From positions 1 through 44,538 of the forward strand of contig CAZNSG010000037.1 in assembly GCA_964575715.1 (NCBI GenBank): a stretch of 44,538 nucleotides of DNA, given 5' to 3'. The notes beneath the pieces were generated by a model, which saw nothing but the letters and a program-made list of their open reading frames with translations, searched no databases and had not been told where the DNA came from. The translations under genes and the position numbers were made by a program. Source of the DNA: PNAI01 sp964575715 (GTDB lineage Bacteria; Pseudomonadota; Alphaproteobacteria; Rhizobiales; Xanthobacteraceae). This document shows positions 1 through 7,471 of this stretch, piece by piece. Position 1 is the stretch's first letter, and every line of letters begins with the position of its first letter.

Positions 1-733
1 TCTGCTCGATGACACTTTCGAGCGAGCTGTACGGCACGTAGGCATAGCCGGCGCGCAGCAGGAGCAAGGTCGTAAGGATTCGGCTCAGCCGACCGTTGCC
101 GTCCTGAAACGGATGAATTTCGAGAAACACGACGGTGAAAATGCCGATAACGAGCAGCGGGTGCAGCCGGCGTTCCTCATTCACCTGATTGAACCAGGTT
201 ACGAGATCGGTCATCAGACCGGGTGTATCGAAGGGCGTTGCTGTCTCGAAGACGATGCCGATCTGTTTGCCGGTTTCGTCAATCGCGGCAACGCTGTTCG
301 ACGAGGTTTTGTATTCACCCCGATGCCGCGCATCCTTCTCGCTGTGGACTAGGAGGTTGCTATGTAGCTGCTTAATGTGGTTCTCGGTGATGGCGATGTC
401 TTGCCACGACCGGAACACCAGCTCCATCACCTCGGCGTAGCCTGCTACTTCCTGCTCGTCGCGGCTGGCAAAGGATTTGATCTCAAGATTGGCGAGCAGC
501 CGCTCGACCTCACGGTCGGACAGCTTGCTGCCCTCGATACGGGTTGAGGAGCCGATGCTCTCGATCGTCGCCACGCGCCGCAACGCGGAGAGCCGTTCCG
601 GTGCGAGCGTGCCCAACGCGCGCCACGCGCCTTTGAACTCGTCGATCTCGGCAATGAGTGCCAAGATCTCTGGAGTGATCCGGATGGCCTCGGTGTTAAT
701 CGTTCGGTTTGGCACACCCGAATAGACACCCAA
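1..733 (-). CDS. Fic family protein (probable AMP transferase), C-terminus outside window
   Basis: The reading frame runs off the left end of the window, so only the first 240 or so residues are seen. The Fic signature HPFQDGNGR (bases 89-115, about residue 207) has the catalytic His, the Asp that replaces Glu in many Fic proteins, and the GNGR anion-binding turn. Near residue 60 the motif STRIEG fits the class II inhibitory helix ([S/T]xxxE[G/N]), so the enzyme probably carries its own brake. Fic proteins usually transfer AMP from ATP to a hydroxyl of a target protein; the target is unknown here. The start is uncertain: TTG at 733 or GTG at 715. It sits outside the glycan and RiPP loci and is probably an independent gene. 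Confidence 0.9.
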   Translation of the reverse strand, partial: MGVYSGVPNRTINTEAIRITPEILALIAEIDEFKGAWRALGTLAPERLSALRRVATIESIGSSTRIEGSKLSDREVERLLANLEIKSFASRDEQEVAGYAEVMELVFRSWQDIAITENHIKQLHSNLLVHSEKDARHRGEYKTSSNSVAAIDETGKQIGIVFETATPFDTPGLMTDLVTWFNQVNEERRLHPLLVIGIFTVVFLEIHPFQDGNGRLSRILTTLLLLRAGYAYVPYSSLESVIEQ

Positions 734-883
734 TTACGCCTAATTAGCAAGCCAAATCTTCGCCCAATTCCACCCGATCAGACCGTCTTTCTCAACTCGG
801 AGTGATATTCGGCGATTTTCGGGGGGTGAACAAGCAAAAGGTGAGTCGGGGCAAGGGCCATCGATTTCAAAACGGCTGCTGCC

Positions 884-1372
884 TTGGCGACGGCCACGAA
901 CGGCTCCGCCGCAATCACCGTTAAGATTGCCGGCGCGGAAGTTCGTGCGGAACCATGTGTCTATCCCGGCTGGCTGCGGGATGCTGCGGGCCGTGAAGGC
1001 GGCGACATGATCGCGGTGCCGGCTGGGGTGAAGGTTCTGGTGGCCACAAAGCCCGTAGACTACCGCAAGGGCGAAGATGGCCTCGTGGCTCTGGTACGCG
1101 AGGCGCTGGGGCATGATCCGTTCTTGGGAACGCTCTTCATCTTCCAGTCGAAGCGGGCTGACCGGCTGAAGATCCTGGCCTGGGACGGGTCCGGGCTCTT
1201 CCTATTCTGAAAGCGGATCGAGCATGGCGCCTTCAAGTGGCCGCCGATGAGTGACGGCGTGATGCGGTTGGAGGCATTCAACAGCGCGGCGATCGCTTCG
1301 CGCGCGAGCGCATTGGCGCGTCCTGGGGAGATGAGCGATGTGCCGCTTAATCTCTCGCCGGCGCAGATTTGA
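884..1372 (+). pseudogene. IS66 family remnant (tnpA tail fused to broken tnpB)
   Basis: Bases 884-1010 encode a tail typical of IS66 TnpA (AITVKIAGAEVR...WLRD). A frameshift near 980 moves the expected ending, LRAVKAAT followed by TGA, into another frame, so the open frame reads straight into tnpB. The tnpB start ATG at 1007 overlaps that TGA (ATGA), the usual coupling in these elements. The TnpB part (MIAVPAGVKVLVATKPVDYRKG...) is good up to residue 67, then meets TGA at 1208-1210. The same frame continues with a recognisable TnpB stretch (KRIEHGAFKWPP...DGVMRL) and ends at 1372. Neither tnpC nor terminal repeats were found. This is a dead fragment at the edge of the accessory region. Confidence 0.8.
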
Positions 1373-1375
1373 CTT

Positions 1376-2347
1376 CTAAGTCAGGAGCGCGCGAACCTCG
1401 GAATCGGCGAGCAGCCGGTCAAAATAGGCAATGGTTTTTGTTAGGCCTTCCTTGAGCGGGGTGCTCGGGGTCCATGACAAAATGTCATTGGCTCGAGAAA
1501 TATCCGGGCGGCGCTGGCGCGGATCGTCATTGGGCAGCGCCCGATGAACGATGCGGGAGCGGGACCCGGTCAATTCAATTATCTTTGTGGCAAGTTCTTG
1601 AATCGAGAATTCAGTTGGATTGCCTATATTCACAGGTCCCGTGACCTCATCGGGCGTGTCCATGAGACGAACGAGACCGTCGATCAGGTCATCGACATAG
1701 CAGAACGAGCGTGTCTGATTGCCATCGCCGTAGACCGTAATGTCGCGTCCCAACAGCGCCTGAACAATAAAATTCGACACCACGCGCCCATCGTTGGGAT
1801 GCATGCGCGGCCCATAGGTATTGAAAATTCGCGCCACTTTGATGCGCAGCCGGTGCTGCCGCCAATAATCAAAGAACAGCGTTTCGGCGCAGCGTTTGCC
1901 TTCATCATAACATGAGCGCTGGCCGATCGGATTGACATGGCCCCAGTAATCTTCGGTCTGCGGATGCACATTTGGATCGCCATAAACTTCGGACGTCGAG
2001 GCTTGCAGGATCTTTGCTTTCACGCGTTTGGCGAGTCCGAGCATATTGATCGCGCCGTGCACGCTGGTTTTGGTCGTTTGCACCGGGTCATGCTGGTAGT
2101 GCACCGGGGATGCCGGGCACGCCAAATTATAGATTTCGTCGACTTCAACATAATATGGGAAGGTCACGTCGTGGCGGACAAGCTCGAAGCGCTTGTTGCC
2201 GATCAGATGCTCGATGTTGTGCCGGGAACCGGTGAAAAAATTGTCGAGGCAGAGCACCTCGGCATTCTTCGCCAATAGGTGCTCGCATAAATGCGAACCG
2301 AGAAATCCCGAACCACCGGTAATCAGTACGCGCTTTTGCAGATGCAT
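1376..2347 (-). CDS. UDP-glucuronate decarboxylase (UDP-xylose synthase), extended SDR
   Basis: A 323-residue NAD-dependent epimerase/dehydratase-family enzyme. The Rossmann motif GGSGFLG is at 11-17, STSEVYG at 117-123, and the catalytic Tyr147-xxx-Lys151 lies in SCYDEGKRCAE, a form characteristic of UDP-xylose synthases. The family oxidises UDP-glucuronate at C4, decarboxylates it and reduces the product to UDP-xylose in the cytoplasm. Here it would supply pentose donor to the neighbouring glycosyltransferases. I use ATG at 2347 because the Rossmann strand begins right after it; a GTG at 2380 would add 11 residues with no family character. It is cut off from the main glycan operon by the RiPP locus and debris. 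No UDP-glucose dehydrogenase is seen in the window. Confidence 0.9.
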   Translation of the reverse strand: MHLQKRVLITGGSGFLGSHLCEHLLAKNAEVLCLDNFFTGSRHNIEHLIGNKRFELVRHDVTFPYYVEVDEIYNLACPASPVHYQHDPVQTTKTSVHGAINMLGLAKRVKAKILQASTSEVYGDPNVHPQTEDYWGHVNPIGQRSCYDEGKRCAETLFFDYWRQHRLRIKVARIFNTYGPRMHPNDGRVVSNFIVQALLGRDITVYGDGNQTRSFCYVDDLIDGLVRLMDTPDEVTGPVNIGNPTEFSIQELATKIIELTGSRSRIVHRALPNDDPRQRRPDISRANDILSWTPSTPLKEGLTKTIAYFDRLLADSEVRALLT

Positions 2348-2399
2348 GGTTTCACTCTTAGTACAACTGCGATGCTGCACTTTGCATCAAACGAGCAGG

Positions 2400-2514
2400 G
2401 AGGAATAGCCATCAAAATAAGACGGTCTTCAACGGCATCACCAATTGCATATCGGCCGATGATACTATCAGCTTCCATCATGTTAATGATGTCGAGGGTT
2501 TGTTTCATCCTCAT
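2400..2514 (-). pseudogene. Possible N-terminal scrap of a nucleotidyltransferase-like gene
   Basis: The short frame starting at 2514 reads MRMKQTLDIINMMEADSIIG followed by RYAIGDAV. From memory this resembles the start of small proteins whose N-terminus reads ...GVIGRYAIGGAVAATFYLEP and which are related to AbiEii-type nucleotidyltransferases. After the GDAV the resemblance stops, and the expected catalytic Asp pair is absent. Intact members are several times longer. Together with the dead cyclase next door it marks 2.35-2.97 kb as a graveyard. The match rests on about 25 residues, so chance resemblance is possible. Confidence 0.3.
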
Positions 2515-2660
2515 TGAGATTGCCCAATAGCTTTGGCGGGAAACTCACGGTACAGCCGCGCTCACAACAACTTTCGACCCTGCGAGATAACAAAACTCAT
2601 TTGTTCGCTAACCCACCACGCCATCGCGCTGATGCACAATTTCCGTAATTACACTCAAAG

Positions 2661-2682
2661 CGCACCCATTTAGAGAGGTGCG
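2661..2682 (-). terminator. Weak hairpin downstream of the RiPP operon
   Basis: CGCACC (2661-2666) and GGTGCG (2677-2682) form a perfect 6-bp stem with a 10-base loop. On the minus strand it is followed by CTTTGAG, which is only a poor T-run. It lies just past the last RiPP gene debris, so it could end that transcript, but the energy and tail are modest. Confidence 0.25.
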
Positions 2683-2700
2683 CAATAAATGTGACCTCAC

Positions 2701-2970
2701 TCATTGATTCCAAGCAATGCCCTGAAAATCACGCTTCAAACGACGACCGGTTACCGCGAATGCGTAGTCACCGATAAGATGATCGAGGCAAATTTGGTCC
2801 CATTGCTCCATGGCGGCGAGCATCAATTGCCAGCCTAAAGCTACATTGGCACTGGACCATTGCGCTTCTGCGCGGAAACCACAAAACCTCTGGGCCGCAA
2901 GCATGCGCGAACAGTTGAAGACAACGTTGGGTCAGCCATCAAACCGCCGCAGATCTGCGAGGGCTGTCAT
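2701..2970 (-). pseudogene. Decayed second lasso-type cyclase (Asn synthetase-like), copy 1
   Basis: Starting at ATG 2970 the frame aligns residue for residue with the N-terminus of the intact cyclase at 5173-7110. It begins MTALADLRRFDG, then has TGA (2934-2932) exactly where the intact protein has Arg13, consistent with a CGA-to-TGA change. It continues CSRMLAAQ...AQWSSANVALGWQLM up to the equivalent of residue 50, jumps in frame to residue 105 (an internal loss of about 54 codons), reads LDHLIGDYAFAV, and then degenerates near residue 130. The PP-loop synthetase domain is missing entirely. Its ATG overlaps the TAA of the PqqD gene (TAATG), so the original B1-C coupling is still visible. 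Identity to the intact copy over the best 28 residues is about 57%, so this is an old paralog and not a fresh duplicate. Confidence 0.85.
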
Positions 2971-3293
2971 TATCTCTCGGGCGTGATGATCAGTCCCTCG
3001 GCTCGCAGCTCCTCCAACAGGTCGAGGACTTGTCTCTCGCAAACAGACGGCTCGACATCGTATTCCGTGAGCAGTGTCGCGCAAAGATCGCTAATGCGAA
3101 TTGGCGTGCCAAGTAGTTTCCAGATCCGAGAACCAACTCGGTTCAGGCCATAACAAGCGCCTTTTGCGATGTTGAGCGCGACAATCTCGTCATCGATCTC
3201 TGCATCGATGAAGTTATCGCTACGTTTGACCAGACATTCGGATGATAGAGCGCGAGAACGGGTCACGACTTTATGAACCACAATTGCCAGCAC
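2970..3293 (-). CDS. PqqD-like RiPP recognition protein (lasso B1 type), intact copy
   Basis: This 107-residue protein has the PqqD/RRE hallmarks: DDEIVALNIAKGACYGLNRVG followed by SRIWKLL at about 39-65, and a C-terminal helix VCERQVLDLLEELRAEGLI. Stand-alone PqqD domains (B1) bind the leader peptide and present it to the B2 protease and the cyclase. The start is GTG at 3293, and the stop is shared in TAATG with the dead cyclase downstream. It is the only intact B1 in the window, although it lies at the far end of the operon from the precursor. It follows the methyltransferase after a 286-base gap that holds a long palindrome, so it may have its own transcript. Confidence 0.85.
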   Translation of the reverse strand: MLAIVVHKVVTRSRALSSECLVKRSDNFIDAEIDDEIVALNIAKGACYGLNRVGSRIWKLLGTPIRISDLCATLLTEYDVEPSVCERQVLDLLEELRAEGLIITPER

Positions 3294-3362
3294 TGATTTG
3301 AAAACAGCGCTGCATGATCATCAAGAACTCCGGAAAATACCTGATTTTTTGCGCGCTACGCA

Positions 3363-3567
3363 AGACACTTAGAGCCTTTCTGAAAAAGAATGCGAGTCGT
3401 TTCAATAAGTTGCGCGGTCTGCTCGCGAAGAGTGGTATGAGGTGCTGGCCGCGAAAAGCACGGGACTTTGGGCGGTTTCGAAACTTCGGCGAAACGAACA
3501 CCTTCTCGAAGTACACTTCGAAGTTATTGAATTTGCTCGCTTTCATTTTGAGGCAGACTCTTAGACT
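3363..3567. repeat. Long imperfect palindrome (about 205 bp)
   Basis: The two sides are inverted imperfect copies about 75 bases long. The left arm begins CTTAGAGCCTTTCTGAAAAA at about 3368, and the reverse complement of the right arm begins CTAAGAGTCTGCCTCAAAAT. Both continue with GCGAG, then TTCAATAA and similar sequence toward a centre near 3465. Because the symmetry keeps phase, both strands are open and read related peptides (KTLRAFLKKNASRFN on plus, KSLRVCLKMKASKFN on minus). It could be a non-autonomous element such as a MITE, or a large transcribed hairpin between the methyltransferase and the PqqD gene. I do not call either open frame a gene. Confidence 0.65.
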
Positions 3568-3578
3568 TTTCGTCTTTT

Positions 3579-4631
3579 CTAAGCACCCCAAATGCGGAGG
3601 TTATTTCGATCGTGAAAGCCACATATGGCGATGTGATCTCCCACTTTCGTTTCGATTGGGCGCATAAACGGATAAAATATGATTCCTAGGGATGCGCCCC
3701 TGTGAACCGGCGGCGCGTTTTCATAATGGACAGCATCGTCTAAGTCGAGACGTATCCATTGTGCCACGCCGTTCACGCGGCCGCCATGCGATGTCAATGA
3801 GACCTTGGATTTCGTTTCCGGAAATGGTCCACCAGCCTCAAAATCGAATGTAAATAGGTCAACTGCATCTGAGCGCACACGCAATCCTTTGTCGTCCCGG
3901 CTGATGTCATAACGCGGAAAGGCCAATCGATTGAAAGGCGAAAGGTCAAATCCTTCGACGACTCTCATCTGAAAATCAGGTTCAAAATACTCTGCTAAAG
4001 CGACACGGATGCTACCCCGCGCTGGGATAACCCTGGTAGCGGGATGTGAAAGGCGCCGGACCGCATGCTCAAGGGTTGCCAGCGCCCCTGCCCCAATAAG
4101 GCTTCGGCTGAGATTATCCCACACAATGACATCAACAGACCCGCCAACATCAGATTCAATATCCAAATCGAAAGATTGCTTCGCAACGACGCTTATTTTT
4201 TCGGCAAGGCCGTTATGCCTTATGACCTCGGTCGCTATAGCGGCAACGACGGGATTGGCCTCGCATGTGACAACCTTCCCGGCGCCTGCACGTGCGGCCA
4301 TCATAGCAAAAAGGCCAGTACCGGATCCGATATCCAATACAAGGCTTCCTGGGCGGATGGCGCGGCGAAAAGCGGATTCATAAATTTTGTGGCGGGCACT
4401 GTCCTGAACCAATGAATAAAACCAGGAGGGCACCCCATGACTAAGTACTTCCGCAGCAAGAGCACGAATTTCAGCATCCTGCGGAGCAAGGTCGAGCGCG
4501 GATGCGCACACCTGCCGAGCGCGCTGCTCCTGTCCCTTGGCAAGAAGCAAAAGCGCCAGCCGAGCGAGCGGGAGTGGCTTATCGGCCACTTGCTTTAGCA
4601 GATTGTCCAAATCAACTGGATTGTCTGTCAC
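3579..4631 (-). CDS. PRMT-like SAM-dependent methyltransferase of the RiPP operon
   Basis: The protein has 350 residues. The first 70 are helical and repeat-like (PLARLALLLLAKGQEQRARQ then VCASALDLAPQDAEIRAL), resembling a TPR pair. A class I SAM-binding domain follows, with motif I VLDIGSGTGLFAMMAARAGA near 98-117, the acidic residue of TCEANP near 127, and WDNLSRSLIGAGAL in the place of the PRMT double-E region. A beta-barrel-like C-terminal half is consistent with the PRMT fold. It starts 24 bases after the B2 stop, so it is almost certainly co-transcribed. I infer that it modifies the peptide or its leader, but the acceptor (Arg, Asp/Glu, His or the C-terminus) cannot be told. The two Glu residues of classical PRMTs are not clearly conserved, so arginine methylation should not be assumed. 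Confidence 0.8.
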   Translation of the reverse strand: MTDNPVDLDNLLKQVADKPLPLARLALLLLAKGQEQRARQVCASALDLAPQDAEIRALAAEVLSHGVPSWFYSLVQDSARHKIYESAFRRAIRPGSLVLDIGSGTGLFAMMAARAGAGKVVTCEANPVVAAIATEVIRHNGLAEKISVVAKQSFDLDIESDVGGSVDVIVWDNLSRSLIGAGALATLEHAVRRLSHPATRVIPARGSIRVALAEYFEPDFQMRVVEGFDLSPFNRLAFPRYDISRDDKGLRVRSDAVDLFTFDFEAGGPFPETKSKVSLTSHGGRVNGVAQWIRLDLDDAVHYENAPPVHRGASLGIIFYPFMRPIETKVGDHIAICGFHDRNNLRIWGA

Positions 4632-4655
4632 TCAGTTCAGCGCTCCGATTTGCGA

Positions 4656-5096
4656 TCAGGCCTGCGGCGGAAACGTCGCGAGCACCACGTAGCGCGAAGC
4701 GATCTCGCAGCCAACGACATCGACATTACCGGAGCGCACCCAAACGTGGGCGATCACACCGGATTGGTCGTCTCGCGCAGCGCCATAATAAAGGACCGAC
4801 GGCACACCGCGCCGCCGGAGCATGAGTTGAGCCGCAAGACCCTGCTGAAAACACAAGGCGCGCCATGGCATTCGCGATGCTGTGGCAGCAACGGCCCATC
4901 GAACCCGCCTCACCTCAGTCAAACATGTCTCATGGGATGGCGTCGGCTTGCGAATCGGGCACGCTGCCAAAGCAGCAACGCGCCGGAACGGCACCACCGC
5001 TATGACAATTCCAGAAGCGGCGAGCCAGAATATAGCCTCTATTAATAGAAATCGATCGCGCCAAGACAGCCGCCACCACTTTCGCAGCTGATTCAT
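4656..5096 (-). CDS. Lasso-type B2 leader peptidase (transglutaminase-like)
   Basis: The protein is 146 residues from ATG 5096, which has CGGAG just upstream. ATGs at 5111 and 5123 are alternatives, while the open frame back to 5276 runs inside the cyclase gene and is unlikely to be used. It starts like other B2 proteins: a basic stretch, SWRDRFLLIEAIFWL, and one hydrophobic segment. It then carries the cysteine-protease-like triad, with Cys in MPWRALCFQQ, His in VIAHVWV and Asp in VDVVG. B2 proteins cut the leader off the precursor after B1 delivers it. It lies about 80 bases after the cyclase stop and just before the methyltransferase. Confidence 0.9.
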   Translation of the reverse strand: MNQLRKWWRLSWRDRFLLIEAIFWLAASGIVIAVVPFRRVAALAACPIRKPTPSHETCLTEVRRVRWAVAATASRMPWRALCFQQGLAAQLMLRRRGVPSVLYYGAARDDQSGVIAHVWVRSGNVDVVGCEIASRYVVLATFPPQA

Positions 5097-5172
5097 TGGC
5101 TCCGACCACATTTCACTTGGCATTTTTCGTGATGGATCTGAAGTGACGGGCAACCGCAAATACGGATGCAGT

Positions 5173-7110
5173 TTACTGATTGCTTCCCGAGGCACGCCGC
5201 AGGAAGTGCCCAGCCGAGATAGCGCGCAACAGCGCATAACGATAGGGCATGATAATCTCATCTCGATCCCAACCACCCGATGGCCAATTCGTCGTCAACC
5301 TGCGTAATCGCGGCAGGTCCAGGGCTTTGCTCGCCGCTGGGCAGGCCTCGAGACGATCAAGTTCCTCTACGACACTGTCACGCGCAGCGGTGAGGTCTTC
5401 ATGCCAGTCGGCTACTTGTATGCCTCTACGCCGTTCTTCCAGAACTTGCTTGGGAAGACGATCTTCCATCGCGTGGCATGCTAATGCTCTTGGCATACCG
5501 TTACGAAGGAATTGTTCCGTCGGGACCGAGAGACAGAACTCGAGGAGCCGAATGTCGGCGGTTGGATCTCTATAGTCAGTCTGCCAACCAGCCAGCCCAC
5601 CCTTGTGATAATTGCCGGGGTCTACCCTCTGCAGAGCCCACAGCCGCATGGCAAGACCATCTTTCCAAGGACGGTAGACAAGATCGAGATTGCTTGCCTT
5701 CGCCCGTGCCTCAATATCGAGCTCAGCCAGCACACGGGGATTAATGGCTGTATAGTCGCTGAGCTCGAAAGCGTGTCCCTTTGTGATTTTGTTGAGCCCA
5801 ACCCATAGAGTTTGTGGGCACCAGGGACCGAATGTGTTGGCCATGACACCGCGCCAGCGCATTCGCCGCGATGCAACAAGTGTTCGCGCCACCCGCCAAA
5901 GGCGCAGCCATCGTCCGCTGCGTAGCAATTCCGGCAGCAGCTCCATCCCATTATAACTTAGGCCCATGTTACCAAGGCTGCCGCCCAAGATTACGGTCAG
6001 CTCGCGTTCCCTGATGGCATTGCCGAAGCTGGACGTCATTCCGGTACCGCAAAGACCAAGCAGGGGTCTATCGAAAAGAAAGAAGTTGCGATCGAGATCA
6101 GCAAGCGGCGAGCGACCTTCATTGCGGACTAGCACGTGCTCGATGTTCGGGTAGAGCTTCGCAATCGCGGCAGCATAAGGACCCTCATCGACGATCCGGT
6201 TACGTGGAGCGGGACCGACGTAACCTTCGCGGGGCACCCCGGTAAACGCGAAAACCCGCCGTCCGGATGGCGCCAACAGTCGCGCTGCAGTGGCCGCGAC
6301 AGCCCCACTGTCCAACCCGCCGCTTAAAAAGACACCCACATTGTCAGCGCCGCGCAGCCTGCAACGCACCGATTGGTCCAATAAATCCCGAAGTGCGTCG
6401 CTATAGTCTTCTGACCGAGGAAGCGCGATCCGGCGTTGGCTCGGCTGCCAATGCCGCCGCGTACTAAGGCTGTCCACCGTTATTACAACAACATGTCCAG
6501 GTTCGACTCGCTCAATGCCATGGAAGAAACTCTGCGTGCCAGTCTCCGGGATCAGTGCCAGGAATTCTGCGATCCGTTCCTCGTTGGGGGCATAGGGTAC
6601 TTCCGTGAGCGCGTGCAGCCCTTTTGGCATGCTGGCGAAGGCAAATAATTTGTTGCCACGGTGATAATGCAGCGACCGCTGCCCGAGTGGATCGCGTGCA
6701 AGCAGCACCCGCCGGCGATCGCTATCCCAAACTGCAAAGGCATAGTCGCCGATGAGATGTTCAAGGCAGGCTTCGCCCCAGCGTTCAAAGGCGGCAAGAA
6801 GAACGGCGGCATCGCAGACAATACGCGCTTGCGCCTCCGAAATTCGTAATGCCTCCGTCAATTCGCCCCTATTGTCTAATCTCACATCGGCAATGAGGAC
6901 ATAGCGGCCTCCTCCACCGATGAGTGGCTGCCGATCGAAAGCATCTTCCGGCAGCATGCGCATCAGCCGCCGGCCAAGCGCTACATCACTGTTCGACCAT
7001 TGAGCGCCATCATGATGACCGTATAACTTCTGCGCCGCGAGCATGCGTGCGCAGCCGTCGGCGGCGTCCGGACGGCCATCATAATGCCACAGACCGGCAA
7101 GCGCCGTCAT
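5173..7110 (-). CDS. Lasso-type macrolactam cyclase (asparagine synthetase-like, glutaminase-dead)
   Basis: The protein has 645 residues with two domains. The N-terminal Ntn-hydrolase-like domain starts MTALAGLWHYDG in place of MCGIAG, so the glutaminase nucleophile Cys is absent; this is the rule in lasso cyclases. The synthetase domain has the PP-loop SGGLDS at 263-268. Lasso cyclases use it to adenylate an Asp or Glu side chain and close a ring with the new N-terminus of the core. ATG 7110 overlaps the TGA of the PqqD remnant upstream (AAATGA), preserving the B1-C coupling. The length fits the family. A dead paralog of the first 130 residues lies at 2701-2970. Classical asparagine synthesis is unlikely given the missing Cys and the B1/B2 neighbours. 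Confidence 0.9.
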   Translation of the reverse strand: MTALAGLWHYDGRPDAADGCARMLAAQKLYGHHDGAQWSNSDVALGRRLMRMLPEDAFDRQPLIGGGGRYVLIADVRLDNRGELTEALRISEAQARIVCDAAVLLAAFERWGEACLEHLIGDYAFAVWDSDRRRVLLARDPLGQRSLHYHRGNKLFAFASMPKGLHALTEVPYAPNEERIAEFLALIPETGTQSFFHGIERVEPGHVVVITVDSLSTRRHWQPSQRRIALPRSEDYSDALRDLLDQSVRCRLRGADNVGVFLSGGLDSGAVAATAARLLAPSGRRVFAFTGVPREGYVGPAPRNRIVDEGPYAAAIAKLYPNIEHVLVRNEGRSPLADLDRNFFLFDRPLLGLCGTGMTSSFGNAIRERELTVILGGSLGNMGLSYNGMELLPELLRSGRWLRLWRVARTLVASRRMRWRGVMANTFGPWCPQTLWVGLNKITKGHAFELSDYTAINPRVLAELDIEARAKASNLDLVYRPWKDGLAMRLWALQRVDPGNYHKGGLAGWQTDYRDPTADIRLLEFCLSVPTEQFLRNGMPRALACHAMEDRLPKQVLEERRRGIQVADWHEDLTAARDSVVEELDRLEACPAASKALDLPRLRRLTTNWPSGGWDRDEIIMPYRYALLRAISAGHFLRRASGSNQ

Positions 7111-7420
7111 TTTCCCTCAAGAGTATTGATCAGGCCAGCAACGCGAAGATCTTCAAGCAGGTCAAAACCCTGGAGTTCGCAGATGCGCATCGGCAATGTT
7201 TACCCGCAAACAAAATTGCAAAACAACATCAATTCGAGCCAGCTTTTGTGAGTAGTATTCAACTCTGCGGACGGCGCTCCGTTTAAACCGTCACGGAACC
7301 CGAGCCCACTGTTGATAACCACGATACATTGTCGATTTCAGTCCAAATAGATTCACTATGTCACCCGACAACGACGCAACAGACCGTGTCGTGAAATGTC
7401 CTAAGAATCGGAAAACCTAA
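7107..7420 (-). pseudogene. Decayed PqqD-like B1 gene, copy 2
   Basis: The last 30 codons (7107-7199) read ICELQGFDLLEDLRVAGLI and end in TGA overlapping the cyclase ATG. They match the end of the intact PqqD (VCERQVLDLLEELRAEGLI) at more than half the positions. TAA at 7200-7202 closes this frame on its upstream side. Further upstream, about 7290-7420, another stretch reads SGDIVNLFGLKSTMYRGYQQ up to TGA, resembling the EIVALNIAKGACYGLN region of the intact protein. Between them the frame is lost. This was therefore a B1 gene in the standard place between precursor and cyclase. The C-terminal match is firm; the N-terminal half is my reading of a weak resemblance. Confidence 0.7.
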
Positions 7421-7471
7421 AGTCTCTGAAATGCAATTCTGAATCAAAAGCCGAGTGAGCCTATTCACCCC

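Noticed and set aside
740..1114. 124-residue minus-strand frame as a gene
   Set aside because: It lies antisense to the IS66 remnant, has no family resemblance, and its codons mirror the coding strand.
3271..3591. 106-residue frame on the minus strand (and its plus-strand mirror 3314-3667) as a gene
   Set aside because: Both frames are products of the palindrome's symmetry, have no ribosome site or recognisable family, and the minus frame overlaps the start of the PqqD gene.
2970..7420. A second precursor peptide next to the intact PqqD gene
   Set aside because: I looked upstream of 3293 on the minus strand and in the gaps around B2 and the methyltransferase, and found no short frame with a W/Y-x-x-P-x-L leader and a plausible core.
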